Below, in pieces: positions 54,195-62,021 of a stretch of 64,000 nucleotides of DNA (its first letter is position 1; the number at the start of each line of letters is the position of its first letter). Source of the stretch: JAMQPK01 sp963782595 (GTDB lineage Bacteria > Acidobacteriota > Vicinamibacteria > Vicinamibacterales > JAMQPK01); NCBI GenBank assembly GCA_963782595.1, contig CAWAKJ010000005.1, positions 124,001-188,000 of the forward strand, read 5' to 3'. Position numbers and translations under genes: made by a program. The notes beneath the pieces were generated by a model. The model was not told the DNA's origin and did no database searches. It saw only the letters and a list, made by a program, of their open reading frames with translations.

Positions 54195-55241
54195 ATGATC
54201 TCAGGAAGGCGGGCTGTCATCTTTTGTCTGTCAGTGCTCACGGGCGTAGCAGCAGCCGCGCCCACCTTCGGGCTGCGCGCCGCGGCGGGCAAGCAGGTGC
54301 CGGACTCCACGAGCGGCGAGGCCGCGGCGGTCCTGAATGCCACCCGGCAGACCCTTGGCGGCGAGAAGCGCCTCGCGTCGATCAAGACCATCGTGGCGAG
54401 CGGCCAAACCCGACAATTACAAGGGGACAACCTCGTTCCCATCCTCTTCGAAATCAACATCGAGCTTCCCGATAAGTACGTCCGCACCGACGAAATCCCG
54501 GCGCGCGAAAGTGGCCCGAGCAGCCGCGGGTTCAACGGCGACGGCCTCATTCAGTCTGGTGACGTACCGATGGGCGGACCGAGAAGGGGTGGACCGCCAC
54601 CCGGCCCGGCTGCAGCCCCATCGCGCGGACCAGATCGGGGGGCTGCCGCTGGTGACAAGGGCGCGCCTTCCGGTCCGCCAAATCCCTCCTTGGCCGTCAA
54701 GCAGGATTTTGCCCGACTGACGCTCGGCATGTTCGCGACGTCGTTCAGCGGATACCCGCTTTCGTTCGGTCACGCGGGACAGGCTGAAGCACCCGAAGGC
54801 AAGGCCGATGTGCTCGACGTGAAAGGCGCCGGCAATTTTGCGGCGCGACTCTTCATCGACAGCAAAACGCATTTACCCCTAATGCTGAGCTGGACGACCC
54901 CGCCGAATCTCGTGCCGGTGGTGGCGGGACAGAAGCCGCCGGCAACCCTGCCTCCCGGTTCGGTCGTCTTCGAGACGCCGATGCCGCCGTCCGAGTCGGC
55001 CAGCGCGGAAGAGAAGAAAAAGTTCGAAGACGAAGCGCTCGCCTTGCGGAAGAAGGCGATGGCCTCGACGCGGCCGACGGAGAACCGCATCTACTATGCC
55101 GATTACCGCGAGGTCGACGGCTTGCAGCTGCCGTTCCGACTCCGTCGAGCAGTCGGCGCCACGACGGTGGAGGAGACCGTCTTCGATCGGTATCGCATCA
55201 ACGCGCGAGTGGATTCCAGGAAGTTCGAGGTTCGCAAGTGA
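54195..55241 (+). CDS. Exported protein of unknown function
   Basis: The 348-residue protein has SD-like TGGAG and a signal peptide (GRRAVIFCLSVLTGVAAAAP). The first part (LNATRQTLGGEKRLASIKTI, GQTRQ) recalls lipoprotein-carrier/LolA-like beta-barrel folds often annotated as 'outer membrane lipoprotein-sorting' proteins. Residues about 126-165 are a Gly/Pro/Ala/Arg low-complexity insert. The last part (YYADYREVDGLQLPFRLRR) closes the fold in the usual way. The function is unknown. Its stop overlaps the GTG start of the 55238 receptor (GTGA), so it may assist that receptor. It lies 183 bases after the quinoprotein; that gap shows no gene. Confidence 0.72.
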   Translation: MISGRRAVIFCLSVLTGVAAAAPTFGLRAAAGKQVPDSTSGEAAAVLNATRQTLGGEKRLASIKTIVASGQTRQLQGDNLVPILFEINIELPDKYVRTDEIPARESGPSSRGFNGDGLIQSGDVPMGGPRRGGPPPGPAAAPSRGPDRGAAAGDKGAPSGPPNPSLAVKQDFARLTLGMFATSFSGYPLSFGHAGQAEAPEGKADVLDVKGAGNFAARLFIDSKTHLPLMLSWTTPPNLVPVVAGQKPPATLPPGSVVFETPMPPSESASAEEKKKFEDEALALRKKAMASTRPTENRIYYADYREVDGLQLPFRLRRAVGATTVEETVFDRYRINARVDSRKFEVRK

Positions 55242-57883
55242 AGTGGGTCTCGCAGGCGCTTGCCGTTGCCGCGGCGCTCGTCGTGGTGAGTCCCGCGTCA
55301 GCGCAGCAGCCACGCGAGACGCGCATGCTCATCACGGTGATCGATCAGACGAACGCGATCATTCCTGACGCGACGGTCACGGTGACGGGGACGGAGCCGG
55401 CCACGCAGAAACTCGAGCCGGCGCCCGTCAAGACAGCGCCGAACGGCCAGGCGGCCATCGGCGGCCTGACTCCGGGGCGCTATACGGCGCGTGCGGAGTT
55501 CCAGGGGTTCTATCCGGGTGTGTTGAAAGAGGTTCGGCTCCGGCCGGGCGACAACCGGCACATCATCGTGCTGCTCGTCGAAAATTTCCAGGAGACCGTG
55601 GAGGTCAAGCAGGACGCCCAAGCGGGCGCCGCCGATCGCCGCAGCGATGCCTTCGGCTCGGTGCTCACACGAGAGCAGATGGATGCGTTGTCTGACGACC
55701 CGGATGAGATGCAGCGGCAGTTGATGGATATGGCCGGCCCCGGCGCGGTGATGCGGATCGACAGCTTCGAGGGAGGACGCCTGCCGCCGAAGTCACAGAT
55801 CAAGTCGATTCGCGTGACGCGCGACCAGTTCGCCGCCGAGAACCACAGCGCCGACTCATTTTTCGTCGAGGTCATTACGCAGCCCGGCATCGGGCCGATT
55901 CGAACCGGCTTCAACTACGGTCTGCGCAACAGCGCGATGAGCGCGCGCAACGCGTTTCACACGACCAAAGGCGAGGAACAGGACCAGTACTACGGTTTGA
56001 ACATCGGCGGCGGCCTCATCCAGAACAAGGCGTCGTTCTTCCTCCGGGTGTTCGGCAACTCGGCGTACGACACGCCGAACTCGAGCATCGCGCGCTCGAC
56101 AGGTACGCGCATCGAAACGCTCAAGCAGCGGGTGCCCCGCGAGAACATGTTCGTCAACGGCAACTTCGACTGGGCCGTGACGCGCGACCAGACGCTCAGG
56201 TTCAGCTACAACCGCAACGCGTTCGTGAACAAGAACCAGGGTATCGGTGGATACGACGAGCCAGAGCGCGCGTTCCTGTTGAAGAACTACACGAACACAT
56301 TCCGCGCCCAGGAAGTGGGGCCGCTGGGCCGCCGCTTCTTCATCAATACACGGTTGAATGTGGGGTGGAGCGATTCGGAGCGCACGTCCAGCGTAGAGGC
56401 GCCGACCGTGCGCATCATCGACGCCCAGACCTTCGGCGGTGCCCAGAAGGCCGGCGGGCGGCATTCGCGCGACGTCAATTTCGCGAGCGACCTCGACTAC
56501 GTCCGCGGCATGCATTCACTGCGGGTAGGAGCGGCCATCGACGTCAACTGGTTCAGGTCGGACGAATCCGACAACTACCTGGGAACCTACACGTTCGAGA
56601 ACGTCGCCGCGTTTGACGCGGAACGCCCGCGTAGCTACACCCGCCGCGTTGGTGTGCCCCAGGTCGATTATTCCAACGTACAGACCGCGCTGTATGTGCA
56701 GGACGACATTCGAATCAGGAAGAGTCTGTCGGTGACGCCAGGCGTGCGCCTCGAAAAGCAGGCGCACATGCACGGGCTGACCGTCGGGCCGCGGCTCGGT
56801 GCCACGTGGGCGCCGTTCGCGAACGGCAAGACGACACTGCGGGCGAGCTGGGGGATTTTCTACGACTGGCTGCAGACCAACACCTACGAGCAGACGATTC
56901 GCATCGACGGCTCCCAGCAGCGCGAGATCAATATCGCGAACCCGACCTACCCGGTGCCACCGATCGACCTGGATGGCACGGCACCCGCAGATCGCTACCT
57001 GCTCGGTTCAAATCTCGAGCACCCGAAAAACTCCCGCGTCAGTGGGGGCGTCGACTACGTGTTCTCTCCGCGGTATCGGGTGAACGCGACATATCGCTAT
57101 GTGCGCGGCGCGGGATTGTTCCGCGGCCTCAACCTGAACGCGCCGGAGAACGGGATTCGGCCGAACTCGAAATTCGGCAACGTCGTCCAGGTCGTTAGCG
57201 ACGGCGCGCTGCGACAGCACGTGTGGAACTTTGGCGGTCAGACCAATTTCCCACAGGAATTGGGGAGGGCGGCGCGCAAGTGGGACTTCAGACGCTTCAA
57301 TTTCTTCGGCAACTACTTTCTGGCGTCGAGCGAAAACAACACCGACGGCCCGTTCAGCGTGCCGGCCACGGGCGATCTCGACCTGGAGTGGGGGAATGCG
57401 GCCCAACACGCCAGGCATCGCTTCAACGGCGGGTTCCTTACCCAGGCATACAGAGATCTGTCGGTGCAGGTGAACGTCAACGGCAATCTCGGCACAGCCT
57501 ACGGTATTCAGACGGGTTTCGACAGTAACGGAGACCTGATCTTCAACGACAGACCTGCCAGCGTGTCCAGGAACACGCTGGTGACCGATCCGAACTGGAT
57601 GCTGAACATGTTCGTCGGCTATGCGTTTACCTTCGGTCCCTCGATTCAGCTGCCGCCGGGGATTCAGTTCGGGCCCGGGGCAGGCGGGACGCTCACCGTG
57701 ACGACGGTGACGCGCCCCGATCAGGGCCGTTATCGGATGGCGGTGAACGTGTTCATCAACAACCTGACCAACCGCGCGAATCTGACGGGTTATAGCGGCG
57801 TGGAAACGTCGGAGTTTTACCGACGGCCGACCAGAGCCGACGGTGCGCGACGGATTCAGGTGAGCACGAACCTGACGTTCTAG
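55238..57883 (+). CDS. Short Oar-like TonB-dependent outer-membrane receptor
   Basis: An 881-residue protein with GTG start overlapping the previous stop. A signal peptide ends PASAQQ. The regulatory domain is MLITVIDQTNAIIPDATVTV with LTPGRYTARAEFQGF. Plug-like text (VLTREQMDALSDDPDEMQRQ, RVTRDQFAAENHSADSFFVE) differs from the other receptors and lacks the LNGR block. The protein ends VSTNLTF. At 881 residues it is the shortest receptor here. It ends the propeller-Rieske-cytochrome-quinoprotein cassette, where in other cassettes the receptor comes first. Confidence 0.88.
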   Translation: MKWVSQALAVAAALVVVSPASAQQPRETRMLITVIDQTNAIIPDATVTVTGTEPATQKLEPAPVKTAPNGQAAIGGLTPGRYTARAEFQGFYPGVLKEVRLRPGDNRHIIVLLVENFQETVEVKQDAQAGAADRRSDAFGSVLTREQMDALSDDPDEMQRQLMDMAGPGAVMRIDSFEGGRLPPKSQIKSIRVTRDQFAAENHSADSFFVEVITQPGIGPIRTGFNYGLRNSAMSARNAFHTTKGEEQDQYYGLNIGGGLIQNKASFFLRVFGNSAYDTPNSSIARSTGTRIETLKQRVPRENMFVNGNFDWAVTRDQTLRFSYNRNAFVNKNQGIGGYDEPERAFLLKNYTNTFRAQEVGPLGRRFFINTRLNVGWSDSERTSSVEAPTVRIIDAQTFGGAQKAGGRHSRDVNFASDLDYVRGMHSLRVGAAIDVNWFRSDESDNYLGTYTFENVAAFDAERPRSYTRRVGVPQVDYSNVQTALYVQDDIRIRKSLSVTPGVRLEKQAHMHGLTVGPRLGATWAPFANGKTTLRASWGIFYDWLQTNTYEQTIRIDGSQQREINIANPTYPVPPIDLDGTAPADRYLLGSNLEHPKNSRVSGGVDYVFSPRYRVNATYRYVRGAGLFRGLNLNAPENGIRPNSKFGNVVQVVSDGALRQHVWNFGGQTNFPQELGRAARKWDFRRFNFFGNYFLASSENNTDGPFSVPATGDLDLEWGNAAQHARHRFNGGFLTQAYRDLSVQVNVNGNLGTAYGIQTGFDSNGDLIFNDRPASVSRNTLVTDPNWMLNMFVGYAFTFGPSIQLPPGIQFGPGAGGTLTVTTVTRPDQGRYRMAVNVFINNLTNRANLTGYSGVETSEFYRRPTRADGARRIQVSTNLTF

Positions 57884-57974
57884 GACACAGAGGCCACAGA
57901 GACAAACGGAGGCCGCAGAGGAATTAGATCAAAATTCTCTGTGCTCTCCGTTCTACTCTGTGCTCTCTGTGTCC
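57883..57974. repeat. CACAGAG-type long inverted repeat, bidirectional end
   Basis: The left arm beginning GGACACAGAGGCCACAGAG pairs imperfectly over about 30 bases with the right arm ending CTCTGTGTCC. It lies between the convergent 55238 receptor and the radical SAM gene and could terminate both. Confidence 0.65.
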
Positions 57975-57979
57975 GGTCT

Positions 57980-59341
57980 TTATCTGACCACCAAGGGCTT
58001 CAGCGTCGTCGGCGATCCGTTGTTCTCGAACCAGTCAATCCCTTCGCTGACCAGATCGAACTTCAGCATGTAGTTGCCGGGCGTTTTCGGCGCGACAATC
58101 TCGATGGGGACGTCGACGGTGGCGCCGGGCTTGAGCGTTTCGGGTAGCCAGGCGCGCGCGTAGTCCCGCTCGAGCAGGGTGCCGTGCTCGTCGCAGAGCT
58201 GCGCACCCAGCCTGACCAGACGCCGGCCGTACGAGGCTTTGGCGGGAAACGGGCGGCCGCAGAGGTTCTGCACCCGCGTCCTGATCTTCAGCTTCTTCGC
58301 CGCGCGCGTCTTCAGCGGGCGTGTGGGGAAGAACCGCTTTCTGACCTCGATCGTCGCCTTCGGCGTGGCGCCCGGGATGGCGTTGCCGAGGCCGGTCATG
58401 TCCCAGATCTCGTTGCGGATCGTGTCGAAATCGGGTGTACCCGGTACGAAGCGCCGTGAGAATGCGCCTTCGGGATGGTCGGTAATTTCCCATGAGAGGC
58501 GGTCGACGCCGATATCCGTGGCCACTTCGCGCGCACGATTCATCTCTTCGTCGCTGTCGTTCCATTTGAACAGAATGTAGCGCCAGTTCAGATGCGGCAC
58601 GTCGCGCCGCGCCTTCCGCTTTTCTTCCGCCATCGCGCGCAGGTTCCGGATGGCGAGATCGAACTTGCCACGCTGCCGGTACTGCACGTAGGTATCCTGC
58701 GACGCGCCGTCGATCGAAAACGTCACTTCGTCGATGCCCGAGTGCACGAGCCGGCGGGCCGATTCTTCGGTGAACATCAGGCCGTTCGTGCTGGTGTAAA
58801 GGTAGATGTGCGGAAAACGTCCCTTGATGTACTCGCACATTTCGATCGCGCGCTTGTGCAGGAACGCTTCGCCGTAATTGAAGAAATCGATGCGCACGAG
58901 CCCCGGGCCGGCTTCGTCCACGACGTTGCGGAAGAGATCGAAGTCGAGCATGCCGGCATTGCGCGTCTTGGTGATGCCCGTTTCCGGCGCGCAGCACGCT
59001 TCGGCGCACGAAATGTTGCACGCCGCCGTGCACTCGATATACAGGCGGTTTGGCAGCCGGCCGACGTCGAGCGACCGCTCCTTCGGCGTCTCGCCCCGGA
59101 GCGGCAGTTTCAGCGGGCAATCGCCGCAGAAGGCCGATCCGCCGGCGTTCAGGTCGCGGCGCAGGGTGCTGAGGCGCGTGTCATTCCAGATTTCGGAGAT
59201 ACTCGCGGTCCGGGCATCGCCGAGCACACGCTTGCCGTACGGGTCGGCGCAGCCGCAGACGATACGGCCGTCGCAGAGCATGACGAGCGTGCTCCACGGC
59301 CACGTGCACTGGAATCGGGTTGCCAGGTAATTCAGCGACAC
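57980..59341 (-). CDS. Radical SAM/SPASM-type protein with C-terminal Ig-like domain
   Basis: A 453-residue protein with GTG start. An N-terminal Cys-rich SPASM-like module holds Cys12, 23, 29, 31, 72 and 75 (CDGRIVCGCADPYGK, CGDCPL). The radical SAM core follows with ECTAACNISCAEACC at 103-117; its cysteines are spaced CX3CX3C rather than the canonical CX3CX2C. Other core blocks are FFNYGEAFLH, YTSTNGLMF and DEVTFSIDGASQDTYVQYR. Residues about 345-453 form a beta-sandwich (LKPGATVDVPIEIVAPKTPG, SEGIDWFENNGSP) like domains attached to sugar-modifying enzymes. SPASM proteins modify peptides or carbohydrates; the substrate is unknown. No precursor-peptide gene is evident, unless it is the small gene at 59457. 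Confidence 0.85.
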   Translation of the reverse strand: MSLNYLATRFQCTWPWSTLVMLCDGRIVCGCADPYGKRVLGDARTASISEIWNDTRLSTLRRDLNAGGSAFCGDCPLKLPLRGETPKERSLDVGRLPNRLYIECTAACNISCAEACCAPETGITKTRNAGMLDFDLFRNVVDEAGPGLVRIDFFNYGEAFLHKRAIEMCEYIKGRFPHIYLYTSTNGLMFTEESARRLVHSGIDEVTFSIDGASQDTYVQYRQRGKFDLAIRNLRAMAEEKRKARRDVPHLNWRYILFKWNDSDEEMNRAREVATDIGVDRLSWEITDHPEGAFSRRFVPGTPDFDTIRNEIWDMTGLGNAIPGATPKATIEVRKRFFPTRPLKTRAAKKLKIRTRVQNLCGRPFPAKASYGRRLVRLGAQLCDEHGTLLERDYARAWLPETLKPGATVDVPIEIVAPKTPGNYMLKFDLVSEGIDWFENNGSPTTLKPLVVR

Positions 59342-59356
59342 AGAACCGTATCCTTT

Positions 59357-59444
59357 ACCACAGAGGAGATCCTCGAACGGAGGAAATACAAAGAGGAATG
59401 TGCCTCTTCTTTTTCCTCAGGTCTGAAATGGCGGCCTCTGTGGT
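59357..59444. repeat. CACAGAGG-type inverted repeat upstream of the radical SAM gene
   Basis: ACCACAGAGG (59357-59366) is matched by CCTCTGTGGT (59435-59444). It is related to the inverted repeat at 57883-57974, so two members of one family flank the radical SAM gene. Confidence 0.6.
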
Positions 59445-59456
59445 GAATGACAAGCA

Positions 59457-59723
59457 TCATTTTTTCGTTAATTTCCTCATAAGCGCCTCAGCCCGGTCGT
59501 TTTCGTACTTGACCGAGTTCAGGAACAGGCTTTCGGCCAGGTAGGCACGGCGCTCGTCGTCGGTCATCTGCTCGATGAGCAGTTTGATCTCCTGAATCAT
59601 ATCCTCGAACGATCGCTCGAAGTTCCGCTTGACGGTAATCTCCCGGTACAGCGTTTCGAGGACGGCCAGCAGATCGCCGTCCAGGGGGATGCTCGCGCCG
59701 GTGGTGGTCTTTATGCTGCGCAT
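59457..59723 (-). CDS. Small conserved-looking protein of unknown function
   Basis: An 88-residue, mostly helical, charged protein (SFEDMIQEIKLLIEQMTDDE, RRAYLAESLFLNS, ending ALMRKLTKK). It has an SD-like GAGAGG and starts 10 bases after the STAS gene stop, so the two are co-transcribed. There is no signal peptide, membrane segment or cysteine. It could be a STAS-partner regulator or a substrate of the radical SAM protein 115 bases downstream; neither is supported by a motif. The good SD and tight spacing argue that it is real. Confidence 0.65.
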   Translation of the reverse strand: MRSIKTTTGASIPLDGDLLAVLETLYREITVKRNFERSFEDMIQEIKLLIEQMTDDERRAYLAESLFLNSVKYENDRAEALMRKLTKK

Positions 59724-59733
59724 GATCGGCCTC

Positions 59734-60069
59734 TCAGAAGCTGCTCACGGCTGCGGCGGCGTCTGGGTGGATCTCCATGAACTGGTTCGCGCCCGTCAGC
59801 GTCAGCATCGTCTCGACCCGGCGCTGCACGCCGGCGAGCTTCAGCGTGGCGCCGGCGGCCGTGGCCTGCCGGTACAGGTCCATCAGGCAGCCAATCGCCG
59901 CACTGTCGAGATACTCGACCCCCCCGAGGTTGATGACGATCTTGCGCGAGCCTTTGGCGATTTCGCCCGTCACCGTCGTCGAAAACTGGGACAGGGACGG
60001 ATGCACGAGCCGCGCAGGCCCTGCGTGCACGACGACGACGTCTCCGGATTGCTCGCTGGTCACGCTCAT
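59734..60069 (-). CDS. STAS-domain anti-sigma-factor antagonist
   Basis: A 111-residue single STAS domain with SD GGGAG. The core has KIVINLGGVEYLDSAAIGCL, with Asp55-Ser56 in the place of the phospho-serine of SpoIIAA/RsbV proteins. The C-terminal part is LKLAGVQRRVETMLTLTG. Such proteins switch partner between an anti-sigma kinase and its target depending on Ser phosphorylation; no RsbW-type kinase is in the window. It lies 44 bases downstream of the ECF sigma gene, but an R2 hairpin intervenes. Confidence 0.9.
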   Translation of the reverse strand: MSVTSEQSGDVVVVHAGPARLVHPSLSQFSTTVTGEIAKGSRKIVINLGGVEYLDSAAIGCLMDLYRQATAAGATLKLAGVQRRVETMLTLTGANQFMEIHPDAAAAVSSF

Positions 60070-60087
60070 GAGTGCTCCCGCGTATGG

Positions 60088-60117
60088 GTAGGGCGGGTCT
60101 TATAAAACCCGCCCTAC
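60088..60117 (-). terminator. Hairpin R2 overlapping the sigma factor stop codon
   Basis: GTAGGGCGGGTCTT and AAAACCCGCCCTAC form a stem with one mismatch. The TAG stop of the ECF sigma gene (60116-60114) lies within the right arm. It is a likely terminator between the sigma factor and STAS genes. Confidence 0.6.
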
Positions 60118-60680
60118 GTGTATCCCTTTTCTCTCCGCAGCGCTTCGATTTGTCTCGCCAGCTCGGCGCGTCCCCGATTGATGCGCGATTTCACGGTCCC
60201 TTCCGCCACGCCGAGCTCGTCTGCGATTTCCTGGTATGACAGCTCGTGGATGTCGCGCAGGAGCACCGCTGCGCGGAGAGGCGGCGAGAGGGCCCGCAGC
60301 GCCTCGCGCAGCAACGCGACACGATCCTGCAGCTCGACGCGCGCGTGCGCGTTCGGCCCAGGCGCTTCGGCCGGCACCGTCGACGCGTCGACGTCGCGCG
60401 CGAACACCTCACGATCGCGCCTGCCGCTGCGGTAGCGATCGATGCAGAAGTTCCGGCTCACGCTGATGAGCCAGGTCTGAAAATTCGCGCGACGGTCGAA
60501 CGTATTGAGCGAGCGGAAGACCTTGAGGAAGATCTCCTGCGTCAGATCTTCCGCTTCTTCGTAGGTGCCGACGAACCGGTATGCGACGTTGAACACCTTC
60601 CGCCGGTAGGTCCTCACGATCGTTTCCCACGCGGCTTGGTCTCCCTCAGCCGCGCGCTGGATGGTCGCTTCGATGGACAC
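60114..60680 (-). CDS. ECF-type RNA polymerase sigma factor
   Basis: A 188-residue protein started at GTG 60680 (VSIEATIQRAAEGDQAAWE); the longer in-frame extension upstream overlaps lysA on the other strand and is rejected. Region 2 is RKVFNVAYRFVGTYEEAEDL, TQEIFLKVFRSLNTFD and FQTWLISVSRNFCIDRYR. Region 4 is LSPPLRAAVLLRDIHELSYQ and EIADELGVAEGTVKSRINRG. It is the size of an RpoE-like ECF factor. No anti-sigma gene is adjacent; the STAS gene downstream is the only regulatory neighbour. It is divergent from lysA with 74 bases between starts. Confidence 0.93.
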   Translation of the reverse strand: MSIEATIQRAAEGDQAAWETIVRTYRRKVFNVAYRFVGTYEEAEDLTQEIFLKVFRSLNTFDRRANFQTWLISVSRNFCIDRYRSGRRDREVFARDVDASTVPAEAPGPNAHARVELQDRVALLREALRALSPPLRAAVLLRDIHELSYQEIADELGVAEGTVKSRINRGRAELARQIEALRREKGYT

Positions 60681-60754
60681 CGGCGACCCTGATGATAGCT
60701 GATTCTGGCTGGGCGGAGGGCGGCGGCCCTGCCGCGTGATGTAAGATCGTCGCC

Positions 60755-61996
60755 GTGTTCGGCTTCTTTCGCGAAGGAAATACCCTGGTCTGCGATGGTG
60801 TGTCACTCGAGAACGTCGCCCGCGACTACGGCACACCCCTCTACGTGTACAGCGCCGGGGCGATTCGGAAGTCGTACCGCGATCTGGACGAGGCCTTCGG
60901 CTCTCATCCACACCGCATCCACTATGCGCTGAAGGCGAACTCGTCGTTGGCGATCGTCCGGCTGCTGCGGGACGCCGGCAGCGCCGTGGACGCCAATTCG
61001 ATTGGCGAGGTCTATCTCGCGATGCGGGCGGGCGTTGCTCCGTCCGACATCGTGTTCAGCGGAGTCGGCAAGTCGCCGGATGAGATTGAGCGGGCCGTTC
61101 CGCTCGGCCTCAAGGCCATCAACGCGGAATCCGCGGGCGAGCTCGAGCGAATCGACCGTGCGGCTCGAGCGCGGGGTGTGCGCGCCCGGGTCGCGATACG
61201 GGTCAATCCCGACATAGACGCGGGCACCCATCCCCACATCTCCACTGGCCTTCACATCAATAAGTTCGGTGTCCCGCTCGAACACGCCGGCGCGCTGTAC
61301 CGCAGAATGTCCGAGCAGCCCGGACTGCAGCCGGTCGGCATTCACGTTCATCTTGGCTCGCAGATCATCAGCACAGAGCCGATTCAGCGCGCGGCGCTCG
61401 AAGTGGTGAGGCTCGCGCGGGAGCTGCGTGACGGGGGCATCGAGCTGGAGCACATCGATGTCGGCGGCGGACTTGGCATCTCCTACGACGGTTCCCGTGT
61501 GCCGACCGCGGCCGAATACGCCGCCGCCGTTCTTGCCATCGTGAAGCCATCGGGGCTCGCCGTTGCGCTGGAGCCGGGCAGGGCTATCGTGGGTGCCGCC
61601 GCTGTGCTGCTTGCGCGCGTGGTTGATCTGAAGCCGGCGGCCGCCGGGCACCATTTTGCGGTGCTCGACGCCGGTATGACCGAGCTGATGCGCCCCGCCC
61701 TGTACGGTTCGTTCCACCGCATCGAACCGGTGACGCCGCGCCCCGGGCGCGAGCTTTGCTACGACATCGTCGGGCCCGTATGCGAGAGCACCGACATGCT
61801 CGGCCACGACCGGCGTCTGCCCCCGCTTGACGTCGGCGACCTCCTCGCCATTCTCGATGCAGGCGCGTATGGATCGGCGATGTCCTCGAACTACAACCGG
61901 CGGCCGTTGCCAGTCGAGGTCCTGATCGATGCCGGAACAGCGACGTTGATTCGACGCCGGCAGACTATCGAGGATCAGCTGGCGCTGGAAAACTAG
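60755..61996 (+). CDS. lysA: Diaminopimelate decarboxylase
   Basis: A 413-residue protein with GTG start. It converts meso-diaminopimelate to lysine, the last step of lysine biosynthesis, in the cytoplasm with PLP. PLP-binding Lys60 lies in HYALKANSSL. Other family blocks are GTHPHISTGLHINKFG, GIHVHLGSQI, DVGGGLGISYDG, EPGRAIVG, the substrate-binding CESTD and GAYGSAMSSNYNRRPLP. All active-site features are present. Its stop codon merges into a GGGATT repeat and tmk follows 25 bases later in the same direction. Confidence 0.96.
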   Translation: MFGFFREGNTLVCDGVSLENVARDYGTPLYVYSAGAIRKSYRDLDEAFGSHPHRIHYALKANSSLAIVRLLRDAGSAVDANSIGEVYLAMRAGVAPSDIVFSGVGKSPDEIERAVPLGLKAINAESAGELERIDRAARARGVRARVAIRVNPDIDAGTHPHISTGLHINKFGVPLEHAGALYRRMSEQPGLQPVGIHVHLGSQIISTEPIQRAALEVVRLARELRDGGIELEHIDVGGGLGISYDGSRVPTAAEYAAAVLAIVKPSGLAVALEPGRAIVGAAAVLLARVVDLKPAAAGHHFAVLDAGMTELMRPALYGSFHRIEPVTPRPGRELCYDIVGPVCESTDMLGHDRRLPPLDVGDLLAILDAGAYGSAMSSNYNRRPLPVEVLIDAGTATLIRRRQTIEDQLALEN

Positions 61997-62021
61997 GGAT
62001 TGGGGATTGGGGATTGGGCGA
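61993..62021. repeat. GGGATT G-tract repeat between lysA and tmk
   Basis: Three GGGGATT-like units run from the lysA stop codon to the tmk start. Related tracts occur at 62651, 63215, 63424 and 63892. The plus strand is G-rich with several G3-4 runs at 3-base spacing. Confidence 0.8.

Noticed and set aside
60681..60911. N-terminal extension of the ECF sigma factor
   Set aside because: It is antisense to lysA, Arg-rich and outside the family's normal length. GTG at 60680 gives a standard ECF start.
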